A DNA stretch of 64,000 bases from Archaeoglobus profundus DSM 5631 (GTDB taxonomy: Archaea; Halobacteriota; Archaeoglobi; Archaeoglobales; Archaeoglobaceae), in contig NC_013741.1 of the NCBI RefSeq assembly GCF_000025285.1, positions 744,001 to 808,000 on the forward strand, in the 5' to 3' direction. The notes below the pieces were generated by a model. The model was given only the letters and a program-made list of their open reading frames with translations, was not told the DNA's origin and did not search any database. Shown piece by piece: positions 23,799 to 31,342 of the stretch. Within the stretch, counting starts at the first letter, position 1; each line of letters begins with the position of its first letter. Position numbers and translations under genes: made by a program.

Positions 23799-24589
23799 CT
23801 CTCAACACCTCCTTTTTCCTCTCCTTCCTCCTCCTGGACAGAAGGATGACGGGAGGAGCTTGAGAAATCGGAAAGTCTTTTAAAAACGGTATTACCGTTA
23901 TTTTCATACCAAGCCGGGCGAATAGTCTTCAATCGAACTTCTGTGAACTTACTAAGCTCTCTAATCAAAGAAAGGGTCTTTTCTCCTCTTGGTTCTGGAA
24001 GCTTACAATTGTGGTTGTCATAACCAATGTAAACGAATTTAGGACTAAGACATCTTATCCAGTAAACGAATGTTTCAAGGTCAAAATCTAATATCGGCTC
24101 GATAGTCACATAGTCAATCAGATTTGGAGTTATCCACCTATCTTCGGGCTTTGGTGCTTTAGAAATCTCTTCATACTTTTTGAATCTGCTTGGAGTGTTA
24201 AATTCGTCTAAATTCGTTTCAAGCGTTATTCCAAGCAGAACATTCTTCGGAAATCCACAAATGTCGTTTAAAGCTTCAAAAACCCTTGGGTCTTTCGTTT
24301 GCAGATAAAACGTCTTATCATCATGCTTTTCAATAGTCTCTAAGATTTGCTCAAGCCATTCAACCTTCGCAAACGCTATATCTCCATAAGCACACGCAAA
24401 AACAACCTTAGCTTTTGGAACTTTATTAAGCCTCTCCGGGTGAAAATGTGGTTCATACCTGTAGCAAAGCTCACACCTTCTCTTTTGCCTCTTAGCCTGT
24501 CTTTGGAAGCTTGGCTTACAATAAACACAACCAAAACGACATCCAACAAACGGATTCCACGTCTTTACTCCCTCATACATCCTACTCAA
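23795..24589 (-). CDS. Radical SAM protein, DUF5131-like (phage Gp37/Gp68 type)
   Basis: 264 aa. Opens YEGVKTWNPFVGCRFGCVYC: C-x3-C-x2-C [4Fe-4S] site (GCRFGCVYC) preceded by the WNP motif typical of the DUF5131 family found in phages and mobile elements. Additional CELCYRY. TIM-barrel features follow (YLQTKDPRV, LGITLETN, IDYVTIEPILDFD). Reaction unknown; the family resembles DNA-repair and nucleotide-modifying radical SAM enzymes. The last 22 residues are encoded by a junction repeat. TTG 24589 is 7 nt after GGAGGTG. Confidence 0.75.
   Translation of the reverse strand: MSRMYEGVKTWNPFVGCRFGCVYCKPSFQRQAKRQKRRCELCYRYEPHFHPERLNKVPKAKVVFACAYGDIAFAKVEWLEQILETIEKHDDKTFYLQTKDPRVFEALNDICGFPKNVLLGITLETNLDEFNTPSRFKKYEEISKAPKPEDRWITPNLIDYVTIEPILDFDLETFVYWIRCLSPKFVYIGYDNHNCKLPEPRGEKTLSLIRELSKFTEVRLKTIRPAWYENNGNTVFKRLSDFSSSSRHPSVQEEEGEEKGGVES
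23806..23863 (-). repeat. Gene-junction repeat, copy 2
   Basis: Same module as 23508-23570 and 24597-24651: pyrimidine-rich block with the reverse of GGAGGTG, then CTCCT and GGATGACGGGAGGAGCTTGA. It supplies the C-terminus of the radical SAM protein and the ribosome site of the next gene. Confidence 0.7.
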
Positions 24590-24792
24590 TCCTCAACACC
24601 TCCCTTTTCCTCCCTAACCTCCCTCCCGGAGGAATGACGGGAGGAGCGTGACGGTTGCCAAACCTCAGTTAGAAAACGCCTAATAATGTCCCTGACAGCT
24701 TCAGAGTCGTGTATATGCCCTTTTTCTTCCTTATACATCTGCACGAGATTATACAACTGATCAGGAAGCCTAACACCAACGATTTTGCTCAT
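24586..24792 (-). CDS. Ribbon-helix-helix DNA-binding protein
   Basis: 68 aa. SKIVGVRLPDQLYNLVQMY is a strand-helix start typical of RHH repressors, with DSEAVRDIIRRFLTEV as second helix. Tail (SSGREVREEKGGVED) comes from a junction repeat. First gene of the minus-strand block, next to a region with a perfect inverted repeat, so autoregulation is likely. Confidence 0.7.
   Translation of the reverse strand: MSKIVGVRLPDQLYNLVQMYKEEKGHIHDSEAVRDIIRRFLTEVWQPSRSSRHSSGREVREEKGGVED
24597..24651 (-). repeat. Gene-junction repeat, copy 1
   Basis: Shares blocks with copies at 23508-23570 and 23806-23863, ending GGAATGACGGGAGGAGCGTGA. It encodes the end of the RHH protein and carries the GGAGGTG ribosome site of the radical SAM gene. 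Confidence 0.7.
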
Positions 24793-24923
24793 GTCTTATC
24801 ACCAAACATGTTTACTTTTTCTAAACCTGTTTGTAACATAGCAAGTATATAAGTTTAACGATTCGTAAACATGTTCATGATTAGAAAACACATCGATTTA
24901 AAGGAAAGAAGTAGTGTATCTTT
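24793..24923. promoter_or_regulatory. Divergent control region with operator-like inverted repeat
   Basis: AACATGTTTAC (24805-24815) and its exact reverse complement GTAAACATGTT (24865-24875) flank the promoters of the divergent RHH and wHTH genes. A related half site (AAACCTGTTTGTAAC) lies between. GTATATAAG (24845-24853) is the likely TATA box of the plus-strand gene. This looks like the decision switch of the element, bound by one or both adjacent regulators. Confidence 0.65.
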
Positions 24924-25316
24924 ATGCAAGTTGTTGATGATTACGACCTCATCAAAATAGTCACGAAATCACCAAATCTCAAGATACTTAATGCTATAAA
25001 GTCTGGAAAAAAGCGTTGGAGCGATTTTGAGAAAATACTCAATAAAAGACAAGTTAGTGAAGCTCTAAAAGAGTTAATCGACTTGGGATTAGTTAAAACA
25101 GTAAAGCATGTTCGAGGTTTGAAAGAATATAACACGTATGAATTAACAGAGCTTGGAGAGTTAGTTCTTGAATATTTAGAAAAAGCTGAACTCGCACTAA
25201 GGGAATTAAGAAGAGATCAGGAAAAGGATAGAGACGATGACAGTGAAACCAGCTTTTTTGAAGAATACATGAGAAAGAAGGGATGGATTAAGGTTGATGA
25301 AGGCGAAATAGATTAA
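24924..25316 (+). CDS. Winged-helix regulator of the element
   Basis: 130 aa. Winged helix at about 10-75 (NLKILNAIKSGKKRWSDFEKI, RQVSEALKELIDLGLVK, KEYNTYELTELGELVLEYL) of the HxlR/PadR/ArsR-like kind, then an acidic coiled tail (RRDQEKDRDDDSE). Divergent from the RHH gene across an inverted-repeat region. Likely repressor or switch protein. Confidence 0.72.
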   Translation: MQVVDDYDLIKIVTKSPNLKILNAIKSGKKRWSDFEKILNKRQVSEALKELIDLGLVKTVKHVRGLKEYNTYELTELGELVLEYLEKAELALRELRRDQEKDRDDDSETSFFEEYMRKKGWIKVDEGEID

Positions 25317-25332
25317 TTTGGAGGGATGGGTT

Positions 25333-25656
25333 GTGCTCATCCCTGTTAGATGTCCGCATTGTAAGGGAAAGTTTTGGGTCGAATTTTCGATTAAATATGA
25401 GCTTTATAAGTATGTAGAAGCTATGAGTGAATTAACGAGGATTCACATCAAGGATGCTATTGTTAGAGGAGTCTGGACGGATGAAGAGGTAGCCTCCGAG
25501 GTTCAGAGGACTATAGCATCTCTTTTGAAGAGAGGAGTTCCACGAAAGCAGGTAGTGGAGGAAGTAGCTCAGCTTTACGGAATTCCTCAGGTTCACGTAG
25601 ATGAGTTAATCGAGAATTTACTGAGTAAGGTTCCTGAGTTGAATGGTGTGAGGTGA
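25333..25656 (+). CDS. Zinc-ribbon element protein
   Basis: About 107 aa, GTG start with GGAGGGATGGG upstream; a TTG at 25318 would add five residues. VRCPHCKGKFWVEF is a CxxC half-ribbon; the rest is helical (EVQRTIASLLKRGVPRKQV, AQLYGIPQVHVDELI), the last part HTH-like. Downstream of the regulator in the plus-strand block. Function unknown. Confidence 0.55.
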   Translation: MLIPVRCPHCKGKFWVEFSIKYELYKYVEAMSELTRIHIKDAIVRGVWTDEEVASEVQRTIASLLKRGVPRKQVVEEVAQLYGIPQVHVDELIENLLSKVPELNGVR

Positions 25657-25661
25657 AATAA

Positions 25662-26123
25662 ATGCGAAAACTGATTGCAATAGCATTCTTAATTGGGTTG
25701 GTATCTGCCTTAACAGGATGTAGCGAAGTAAACAAGCTTGTCGGATCGATCTCAGGAATAACAAAGGAGGGTGAGCTAAAAGCATTTCCAGTTACAGTAA
25801 ACTATGAAATCAAATCTGGAACATTCGCTATGAGAAAAGTGTATATGTTGAGGCTAATCTTCCATAATCATGGATCTGAGAGCTACAGTTTTGCTATATC
25901 TGCACCAGTAGTAGTCGATTCCTCTGGAACGACGTATAACTGTCTGCTTTGTACAGCGGAATACATAACAATCTATCCCGATCAAAAAATTGTGAAAGAG
26001 TATCCGTTTGAGAAATTGCCTGATTCTGGTAATCTCTACATAGATGTTTATGTTAAAGATGAAGAGACAGGTAGATTCAAGAAATCTGAGACTTTAAAGC
26101 TTTCATTACACAAGACGAGTTAG
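25662..26123 (+). CDS. Predicted lipoprotein, beta-rich
   Basis: 153 aa. Signal peptide with lipobox-like SALTGC (about 15-20), then a beta domain (LRLIFHNHGSESYSFAI, VVVDSSGTTYNC, NLYIDVYVKDEETG) resembling DUF4352-type immunoglobulin-like lipoproteins. A surface protein carried by the element; might mark or protect the host cell, for example against superinfection (speculation). Confidence 0.6.
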   Translation: MRKLIAIAFLIGLVSALTGCSEVNKLVGSISGITKEGELKAFPVTVNYEIKSGTFAMRKVYMLRLIFHNHGSESYSFAISAPVVVDSSGTTYNCLLCTAEYITIYPDQKIVKEYPFEKLPDSGNLYIDVYVKDEETGRFKKSETLKLSLHKTS

Positions 26124-26132
26124 TGATCCAAG

Positions 26133-26702
26133 ATGAATGAAAAAGAGATTGCGAAGTGGGTAGTCAGATACACGAACATAGAACGGAAGAAGTATAAGCT
26201 AAGACGTTTAACTGGTCACAAAGCCTTAATTAGAGCCTCTATCAAGTATAGCAGGCTCTTAAGTAGAATCCGCAAATTAGGACATCATTTTGACGGAGAT
26301 CCATTAAGTAGAGCATCTCGCGAAGGTTTTCCATCCACTTACATTGGTGAGAATTGTGCATTAGTCTATGCTGAAAGAAACGAACATCCTAAGGCAGTTG
26401 CAAAGAAAATCGTAAATCTATGGATGAAAAGTCCTGGACACCGCAGTAATATTTTGAATTGTAGGTATAACAAGATAGGAGTAGGCATATCTGCAAGATG
26501 GAGTAAAAAGCGTAGAATGTATGAGGTTTATGCCGTTCAGATGTTTGGTTATCAGCCTTCTTTGAAATCTACTATAGCTCCGTCAATACTTTCCATTATT
26601 GTAGGCTATATACGAGGCACGGTTTCTATACTTGCATTAATAGCAATTATCGCAATCATTTATTTGATAGTGACGACGATACGTGCATATTCACATATAT
26701 AA
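26133..26702 (+). CDS. CAP-domain (SCP/PR-1-like) membrane protein
   Basis: 189 aa. CAP signatures: GHHFDGDPLSRA, YIGENCALVY and WMKSPGHRSNIL, giving the His/Glu/His cavity residues of the family; the opening VRYTNIERKKYKLRRL matches the first helix. A C-terminal membrane helix (LALIAIIAIIYLIVTTI) anchors it. No N-terminal signal, so the CAP domain may face inward or insert tail-first. CAP domains are usually extracellular; role here unknown. Confidence 0.75.
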   Translation: MNEKEIAKWVVRYTNIERKKYKLRRLTGHKALIRASIKYSRLLSRIRKLGHHFDGDPLSRASREGFPSTYIGENCALVYAERNEHPKAVAKKIVNLWMKSPGHRSNILNCRYNKIGVGISARWSKKRRMYEVYAVQMFGYQPSLKSTIAPSILSIIVGYIRGTVSILALIAIIAIIYLIVTTIRAYSHI

Positions 26703-26719
26703 ATTATAAGGTGAAAATA

Positions 26720-27106
26720 ATGAAGAAGAGGACGAGTGTTTACATTGATTCTGATTTGCTTGCTAAGGCTAAGGAGAAAAAGCTTAATCTCTCAGAGTTG
26801 CTTGAGAGGGCTATTAAAGAGGCTTTAAAGAGTGGGAAATTACGCTCAAGATCCCCTCCCGTAGGGGTTCGAGGGTTCAAATCCCTCCCCCCGCATGTTC
26901 TTAAAATTTCTCTGAGTTTTTCTTCGAGAATTGAGTTAATGTTATTTGATTATCAATTCTTTAAGAGTGTTTTGAATTCTATTACAAGTGAGAAGGATTT
27001 TGGGAACTTGAGATGGCTTGCTAATAATGTTAAGGATATTGAATTTGATATTGGAAAGCACAAAAGTTGCATAATTGGAATTTTCCAACACGAACAGTTT
27101 GACTAA
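26720..27106 (+). CDS. SSV-type integrase, N-terminal part (IntN), with RHH-like domain
   Basis: ATG 26720 has AGGTGAAAATA upstream. Residues 1-38 (RTSVYIDSDLLAKAKEKK, LSELLERAIKEAL) are a CcdA-like ribbon-helix-helix. The frame then enters the att core (SPPVGVRGFKSLPPH) in the same phase as IntC at the other end, as expected for an integrase partitioned by integration. Beyond 26895 the frame happens to remain open for 70 codons in host DNA (to 27106); that part is not integrase. Confidence 0.75.
   Translation: MKKRTSVYIDSDLLAKAKEKKLNLSELLERAIKEALKSGKLRSRSPPVGVRGFKSLPPHVLKISLSFSSRIELMLFDYQFFKSVLNSITSEKDFGNLRWLANNVKDIEFDIGKHKSCIIGIFQHEQFD
26845..26895 (+). repeat. attR: 51-bp direct repeat
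   Basis: Perfect copy of 8363-8413. To its right lies the original sequence downstream of tRNA-Leu. It sits inside the IntN frame. Confidence 0.97.
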
Positions 27107-27143
27107 CAGTAACATTAAAATACCATGATTAATTCTGATAAAT

Positions 27144-28319
27144 TTGATGCATGTGGATGAGTTAATCAGCAGGTTAAAAGAGCTGACTGAAAACAAGTAT
27201 TTACAGTGCATACAGTGCGGAACATGCGGAGGATCGTGTCCTTACGGGATGTATTCACCTTACACTCCGAGAAGGATGATTTTGGCGATAAGATTTGGCT
27301 TGATTGAAGATATTATAAGCAGTAACGCTCACTGGCTCTGCACATCCTGCCAACTCTGCTCAAGCAGATGTCCAAGTAGAATACCAATTACAGATGGAAT
27401 AATTCCTGCTCTAAGAGAGCTTACGCTACTCGAGGGAAATCCGCCAGAAGAGCTTTCAATGGCTTTAATGAACATAATGCGTTACGGTAATCCCTTTAAG
27501 GAATCTCCGAGAAAGAGAGGTGATTGGACTAAGGAGCTGGACTTCGAAGTTCCGCTTATGTTAAAGAAGAAAAAGGCTGATGTTCTCTTCATAACAGAGT
27601 GCTTCGGAGCTTATCATAGACGTTGTAAGCAAGCTACAAAGGCCTTGGCTAAAGTCATGAAGGTTTTAGAGATAGATTTCGCAATTTTGGGGCATGAAGA
27701 GCGTTGCATAGGTGATCATGCTAGGTTATGTGGAGAATTTGGATTGTTCGAGGATTTGATCGAAAAGAATTTGAAAGTATTTAGCAAATACGAGTTTAAC
27801 AAGATTGTTACACATGACGCTCACGCTTTTAACGCTCTAAGAAACTTCTATCCCCAATACGGTTTAAACAAGCCAGTTCTGCATCATTCTCAGCTGTTGC
27901 ACGAGCACTTAGAGGAATTGAAACCTCTGTTCAATGAACTCAATTACAAAGTGGCTTTCCACGACTCCTGCTACTTGGTCAGAAAGAACGGCATTTACGA
28001 AGAGCCGAGAGAAGTTATAAGAGCCATACCAGGCGTTAAGCTCATTGAATTCAAGCGAAACAGGGAAAATGCCCTGTGCTGCGGAGCTGGAGGTGGTGGA
28101 GTATGGCTCGACAGCGTCATAAGGGAATTCGTGAAGGAGAGGCTGGCTGAAGATAGAGTTAGGGAAGCTAAGCTTGTAGGTGCAGATGTAATTGTTACAG
28201 GTTGCATTCTGGATATTCCGATGTTTGAAGACGCTTTGAAAGTCACCGGCTTAGATGGAGAGATTGTTGTAAAGGACTTAGCTGAGCTTGTGCTTGAAGC
28301 CATAGAGGGTGGTGGTTGA
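27144..28319 (+). CDS. HdrD/GlpC-like Fe-S oxidoreductase with CCG domain
   Basis: 391 aa. Two [4Fe-4S] ferredoxin motifs near the N-terminus (CIQCGTCGGSCPYG and CTSCQLCSSRCPS). C-terminal CCG (cysteine-rich) regions: FHDSCYLVRKNG and NALCCGAGGGGVW, which in HdrB/HdrD bind a non-cubane cluster. Directly upstream of etfB and etfA with 0-9 bp gaps, so it probably passes electrons between ETF and a membrane or thiol carrier, for example from acyl-CoA oxidation. Partner assignment is inferred from the operon. Confidence 0.85.
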   Translation: MMHVDELISRLKELTENKYLQCIQCGTCGGSCPYGMYSPYTPRRMILAIRFGLIEDIISSNAHWLCTSCQLCSSRCPSRIPITDGIIPALRELTLLEGNPPEELSMALMNIMRYGNPFKESPRKRGDWTKELDFEVPLMLKKKKADVLFITECFGAYHRRCKQATKALAKVMKVLEIDFAILGHEERCIGDHARLCGEFGLFEDLIEKNLKVFSKYEFNKIVTHDAHAFNALRNFYPQYGLNKPVLHHSQLLHEHLEELKPLFNELNYKVAFHDSCYLVRKNGIYEEPREVIRAIPGVKLIEFKRNRENALCCGAGGGGVWLDSVIREFVKERLAEDRVREAKLVGADVIVTGCILDIPMFEDALKVTGLDGEIVVKDLAELVLEAIEGGG

Positions 28320-29072
28320 ATGAATATTGGAGCCATCGTAAGAATCGTCCCTGACTTAGTCGAAGGTGTCGAAGTTACAGAAGAGGAAGTAATACCTTTT
28401 AGGTTTGTTCCAAATGAGAGAGATGAGCATGCTGTGGAGGAGGCTTTGATATTCAAGCAGAAGTGCAATGGAACTGTTGAAGTCATAGGGTTAGTTGATG
28501 ACGAACTTAGAGACGACGAAGCGATAGAGGAAGCTTTGGCGATGGCCTACGCTAAGGGAGCCGATAAGCTGAGGAAGATTGTGTTGATGAGAAAGACATT
28601 TAACAGACTTGAAGTTGCAAAAGCTATCGCTGAGTATTTGAAAGGTTACGATGTGATTATGATTGGTATTCAGTCAATTGACAGTTTTGCAGGATATTTA
28701 GGCGGTGTTTTAGCTAGCATGTTGGGATATACATATATAGGCGGTGTGGTAAGCGTAGATTTGAGAGGTAACGATTTGGTTGTCCAAAAGGAGTTTGGTG
28801 GAGTTTTTGGAGAATATAAGGTTAAAGTCCCAGCTGTTTTGGGAATAGTCTCCGCAGAGAAGCCGATAAGCTTTGTTCCACTGACAAAACTTAGACAGGC
28901 TATGAGGAGTATGGAAGTTGAGGAAATAGAAGTTGACGTGCCAGAGATTGGAGGAATCGATGTTTTAAGGTATTATGAGCCAGAAAAGCCAGAAATAACA
29001 ATAATTGAAGGGGATGTGGAGGAAGTGGCAGATAAGCTTGTTGAAATGCTTAAAGCGTTATCAATCATCTGA
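28320..29072 (+). CDS. etfB: Electron transfer flavoprotein, beta subunit
   Basis: 250 aa, family length. Hallmarks: RIVPDLVEGVEVTEE at the N-terminus, DEHAVEEALIFK, and the AMP/FAD-proximal GVLASMLGYTYIGGVVSVD; C-terminal KPISFVPLTKLRQAM resembles the recognition loop region. With EtfA it takes electrons from acyl-CoA dehydrogenases. Starts right after the Fe-S protein stop. Confidence 0.9.
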   Translation: MNIGAIVRIVPDLVEGVEVTEEEVIPFRFVPNERDEHAVEEALIFKQKCNGTVEVIGLVDDELRDDEAIEEALAMAYAKGADKLRKIVLMRKTFNRLEVAKAIAEYLKGYDVIMIGIQSIDSFAGYLGGVLASMLGYTYIGGVVSVDLRGNDLVVQKEFGGVFGEYKVKVPAVLGIVSAEKPISFVPLTKLRQAMRSMEVEEIEVDVPEIGGIDVLRYYEPEKPEITIIEGDVEEVADKLVEMLKALSII

Positions 29073-29081
29073 GGTGATTGC

Positions 29082-29972
29082 ATGATCTTAGTGTTTGCCG
29101 AAGTTATCGAGAACGAGATTCAAGACTTAACATACGAACTCGTGGCTTTGGCCAAGCAACTTGGAGATTATAAGGTTGTGGTTGTAGGGGCAGAGCTTGA
29201 AGGTATAGATGGCGATGTTATTCAAATTGACGGCATACTCCACCCCTACCACTATAAAATTGCGGAAAGATTGTTTGAAAAGTATAATCCTGAAGCTGTG
29301 CTCTTTGCAAACGCTCCTTTCGGCATGGACTTAGCTCCACAGCTTGCGGGTAAGCTAGGTATTCCACTAGTCACAAACGTCGTAAAGGTTGAGAACGGCG
29401 ACAGATTTAAGGCAACATCTCTCGTCTATGGGGGTAGAGTTTTAGTTGACTTAGAAGTGGATAAGCCGGCAATTTTTGTAGTTAACAGAGGGTACTACGA
29501 GCCAGTCAAGGGAACTCCAAACGTTAAGAATGTTGTTATCAAAGTCGAAGACGGAACGGAGCTTTTGAGAGTTATAAAGCCTGAAGAAGCAGGAGTTGAC
29601 ATATCAAAAGCTGATGTAGTCGTTAGTGTTGGCAGAGGCGCTGTCGACAGCTTAGATCTTGCGGAGGAGTTAGCAGAACTCTTGAAAGGAGTGATTGCCG
29701 GATCTCGACCAGTGATAGATCAGGGGTTACTGCCAAAGACGAGGCAGGTCGGCAGAAGTGGCAAAACTGTAACAGGTAAGCTGTATCTGGCTTTAGGAAT
29801 AAGCGGTGCTACTGAGCATGTCGAGGGTGTAAAGGCAAAGAACATAATAGCGGTAAACATAGATAGGGATGCTCCAATCTTTAGAGTTGCAAACGTAGGT
29901 GTTATTGCAGATGTGAACGAGCTCCTGCCAGTGCTAATTGAGAAGGTTAGGAAGGTGACTGAAAAACCCTAA
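29082..29972 (+). CDS. etfA: Electron transfer flavoprotein, alpha subunit
   Basis: 296 aa. The C-terminal FAD domain is clear: VVSVGRGA (about 183-190), AGSRPVIDQGLLPKTRQVGRSGKTV, and LYLALGISGATEHVEGVK, NIIAVNIDRDAPIF. Forms the heterodimer with EtfB. Last gene of the operon; convergent YbaK-like gene follows. Confidence 0.95.
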   Translation: MILVFAEVIENEIQDLTYELVALAKQLGDYKVVVVGAELEGIDGDVIQIDGILHPYHYKIAERLFEKYNPEAVLFANAPFGMDLAPQLAGKLGIPLVTNVVKVENGDRFKATSLVYGGRVLVDLEVDKPAIFVVNRGYYEPVKGTPNVKNVVIKVEDGTELLRVIKPEEAGVDISKADVVVSVGRGAVDSLDLAEELAELLKGVIAGSRPVIDQGLLPKTRQVGRSGKTVTGKLYLALGISGATEHVEGVKAKNIIAVNIDRDAPIFRVANVGVIADVNELLPVLIEKVRKVTEKP

Positions 29973-29990
29973 GGTGCGAAATATGTCAAT

Positions 29991-30440
29991 TCATCTTCTT
30001 ATTCTCGCCACAACTGCCCCATCTTTCACGATATCAGAAGGAGATACCAAAAGTAGATGCTTTTCATCTCCTCCACCGCCATAGACCCTCTCATTTTCGA
30101 GAACTCTTTCATCAAGGATTACCTTACAGTCATGTCCTATAGGCGGAACACCACCAGCTGGAAATCCAATTAAATCTAAGACTTCATTTTTACCAGCAAC
30201 TCTCACCTTCTTTCCGACCAGCTCTTCAACTCTTTTTAAATCAACTGATGACGTACCGTCAACAATTGCAATCACCGCTTCATCTTCTGCAGCGAGAACG
30301 ATTGATTTAACTATCTGCCTTTTACTGCAACCAAGCTCTTCAGCAGCTTCTTTAACGGTTGAAGCCCTTCTGACTTCTATGATCTTCGCATTGATACTTT
30401 TCTCCTTAATGTAGTTCTTAAGCCACTCAACACCCTTCAT
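29991..30440 (-). CDS. YbaK/ProX-type aminoacyl-tRNA deacylase
   Basis: 149 aa. YbaK fold motifs: STVKEAAEELGCSKRQIVKSIVL (about 27-49), GFPAGGVPPIGH (about 92-103), YGGGGDEKHLLLVSP near the end. This family hydrolyses mischarged aminoacyl-tRNAs in trans; the exact pair cannot be told. Convergent with etfA. Confidence 0.88.
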   Translation of the reverse strand: MKGVEWLKNYIKEKSINAKIIEVRRASTVKEAAEELGCSKRQIVKSIVLAAEDEAVIAIVDGTSSVDLKRVEELVGKKVRVAGKNEVLDLIGFPAGGVPPIGHDCKVILDERVLENERVYGGGGDEKHLLLVSPSDIVKDGAVVARIRR

Positions 30441-30535
30441 TTTCTCCCTAATAATCCTAATACCTTATGAATATTTCTCAACCCGCTCAAACTAAGTATT
30501 CGACTATTTGGATTAGTTAACCACTCCTTATGGTA

Positions 30536-31342
30536 TCACTCAATTTCTAGCCAAAGCTTCTTCAACATTAGAGCATCCTCCTCCAAGTTGGGACTCTCAA
30601 CAATAATCGTTCCATCTACACTAAAATCCTTAAGAGCCCTCAGTAGATCCTCGTACTTGAAGTCTGATTCTTTCAGATTGAGATGTCTCTTCTCACCTTT
30701 CAATCCATACTCTATTCCGCTAACGTGAACGTGCAACATCTTCAGAGCATCAGATCCTAAAGTATTCTCAACTGTTTCTAGTATCTGACAGAATTCTTCG
30801 TAACTGTTAAACGCTCTATATCTCGCATGAATATGTGCGAAATCTATGCAGGGAAGTATTTCAAGTTCTTGACAAAGCCTCAAAGTTTCCTCCAAATCTC
30901 CAAATTGGGTAGGCTTTCCTGTTGTTTCAGGTCTGAGCATTACTCCTCTATCTCTGGCAAATTCGACAACCGGCTTGAGGTTGTCTCTTATTCTTCTGTA
31001 GGTGGTCTCCTTCGAATGTTTGAGGTAGTATCCGGGATGAAATACGATATCTTTAGCAAAGATTCCACCTATTTCAACGGTCTTCTTCAATCTCTCAATG
31101 CTACCTTTGAGCTTAACTCCATCAGCGTTCATGTTTATGTAGTATGGTGCATGAACTGAAAGCTTTACATTCAAGCTTTCGGCAACCTCCTTGACCTGTT
31201 TCGCCATGTCTATACCCATCTTAACCCCTCTAACGAACTGAACCTCCATAGCATCCAAGCCAAGTTCTCTTATAGTTCTTATACCTCCAATAGTCGATCT
31301 GTCTTTTGAACAGTTTGGAACTCCGGCCGTTCCAAATCTCAT
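30536..31342 (-). CDS. AP endonuclease IV-like TIM-barrel protein
   Basis: 268 aa. Xylose-isomerase-like barrel: LSVHAPYYINMN (about 62-73), DIVFHPGYYL, PETTGKPTQFGDLEET, CIDFAHIHAR and MLHVHVSGIEYG give the metal-ligand series of endonuclease IV. Archaeal members are usually annotated deoxyribonuclease IV (base-excision repair). The C-terminal VESPN ends the last strand. Overlaps the ADP-ribosylglycohydrolase gene by 4 bp. Confidence 0.85.
   Translation of the reverse strand: MRFGTAGVPNCSKDRSTIGGIRTIRELGLDAMEVQFVRGVKMGIDMAKQVKEVAESLNVKLSVHAPYYINMNADGVKLKGSIERLKKTVEIGGIFAKDIVFHPGYYLKHSKETTYRRIRDNLKPVVEFARDRGVMLRPETTGKPTQFGDLEETLRLCQELEILPCIDFAHIHARYRAFNSYEEFCQILETVENTLGSDALKMLHVHVSGIEYGLKGEKRHLNLKESDFKYEDLLRALKDFSVDGTIIVESPNLEEDALMLKKLWLEIE

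Larger units (their letters stand above)
8363..26895. mobile_element. Integrated virus-like element, probable spindle-shaped virus relative (PAV1/TPV1-like)
   Basis: An 18.5-kb element between 51-bp perfect direct repeats, the left one being the 3' part of tRNA-Leu(CAA). The SSV-type integrase is divided between the ends by integration, as this family is known to do. Inside: a two-TM small capsid candidate, a P-loop ATPase, several membrane proteins, a LamG-domain adhesin, a second tyrosine recombinase, zinc/RHH/wHTH proteins and a nuclease-like gene. PAV1 of Pyrococcus has similar size and LamG proteins. The element looks whole and the end repeats are identical, so integration is recent. Family assignment is inference. 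Confidence 0.85.
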
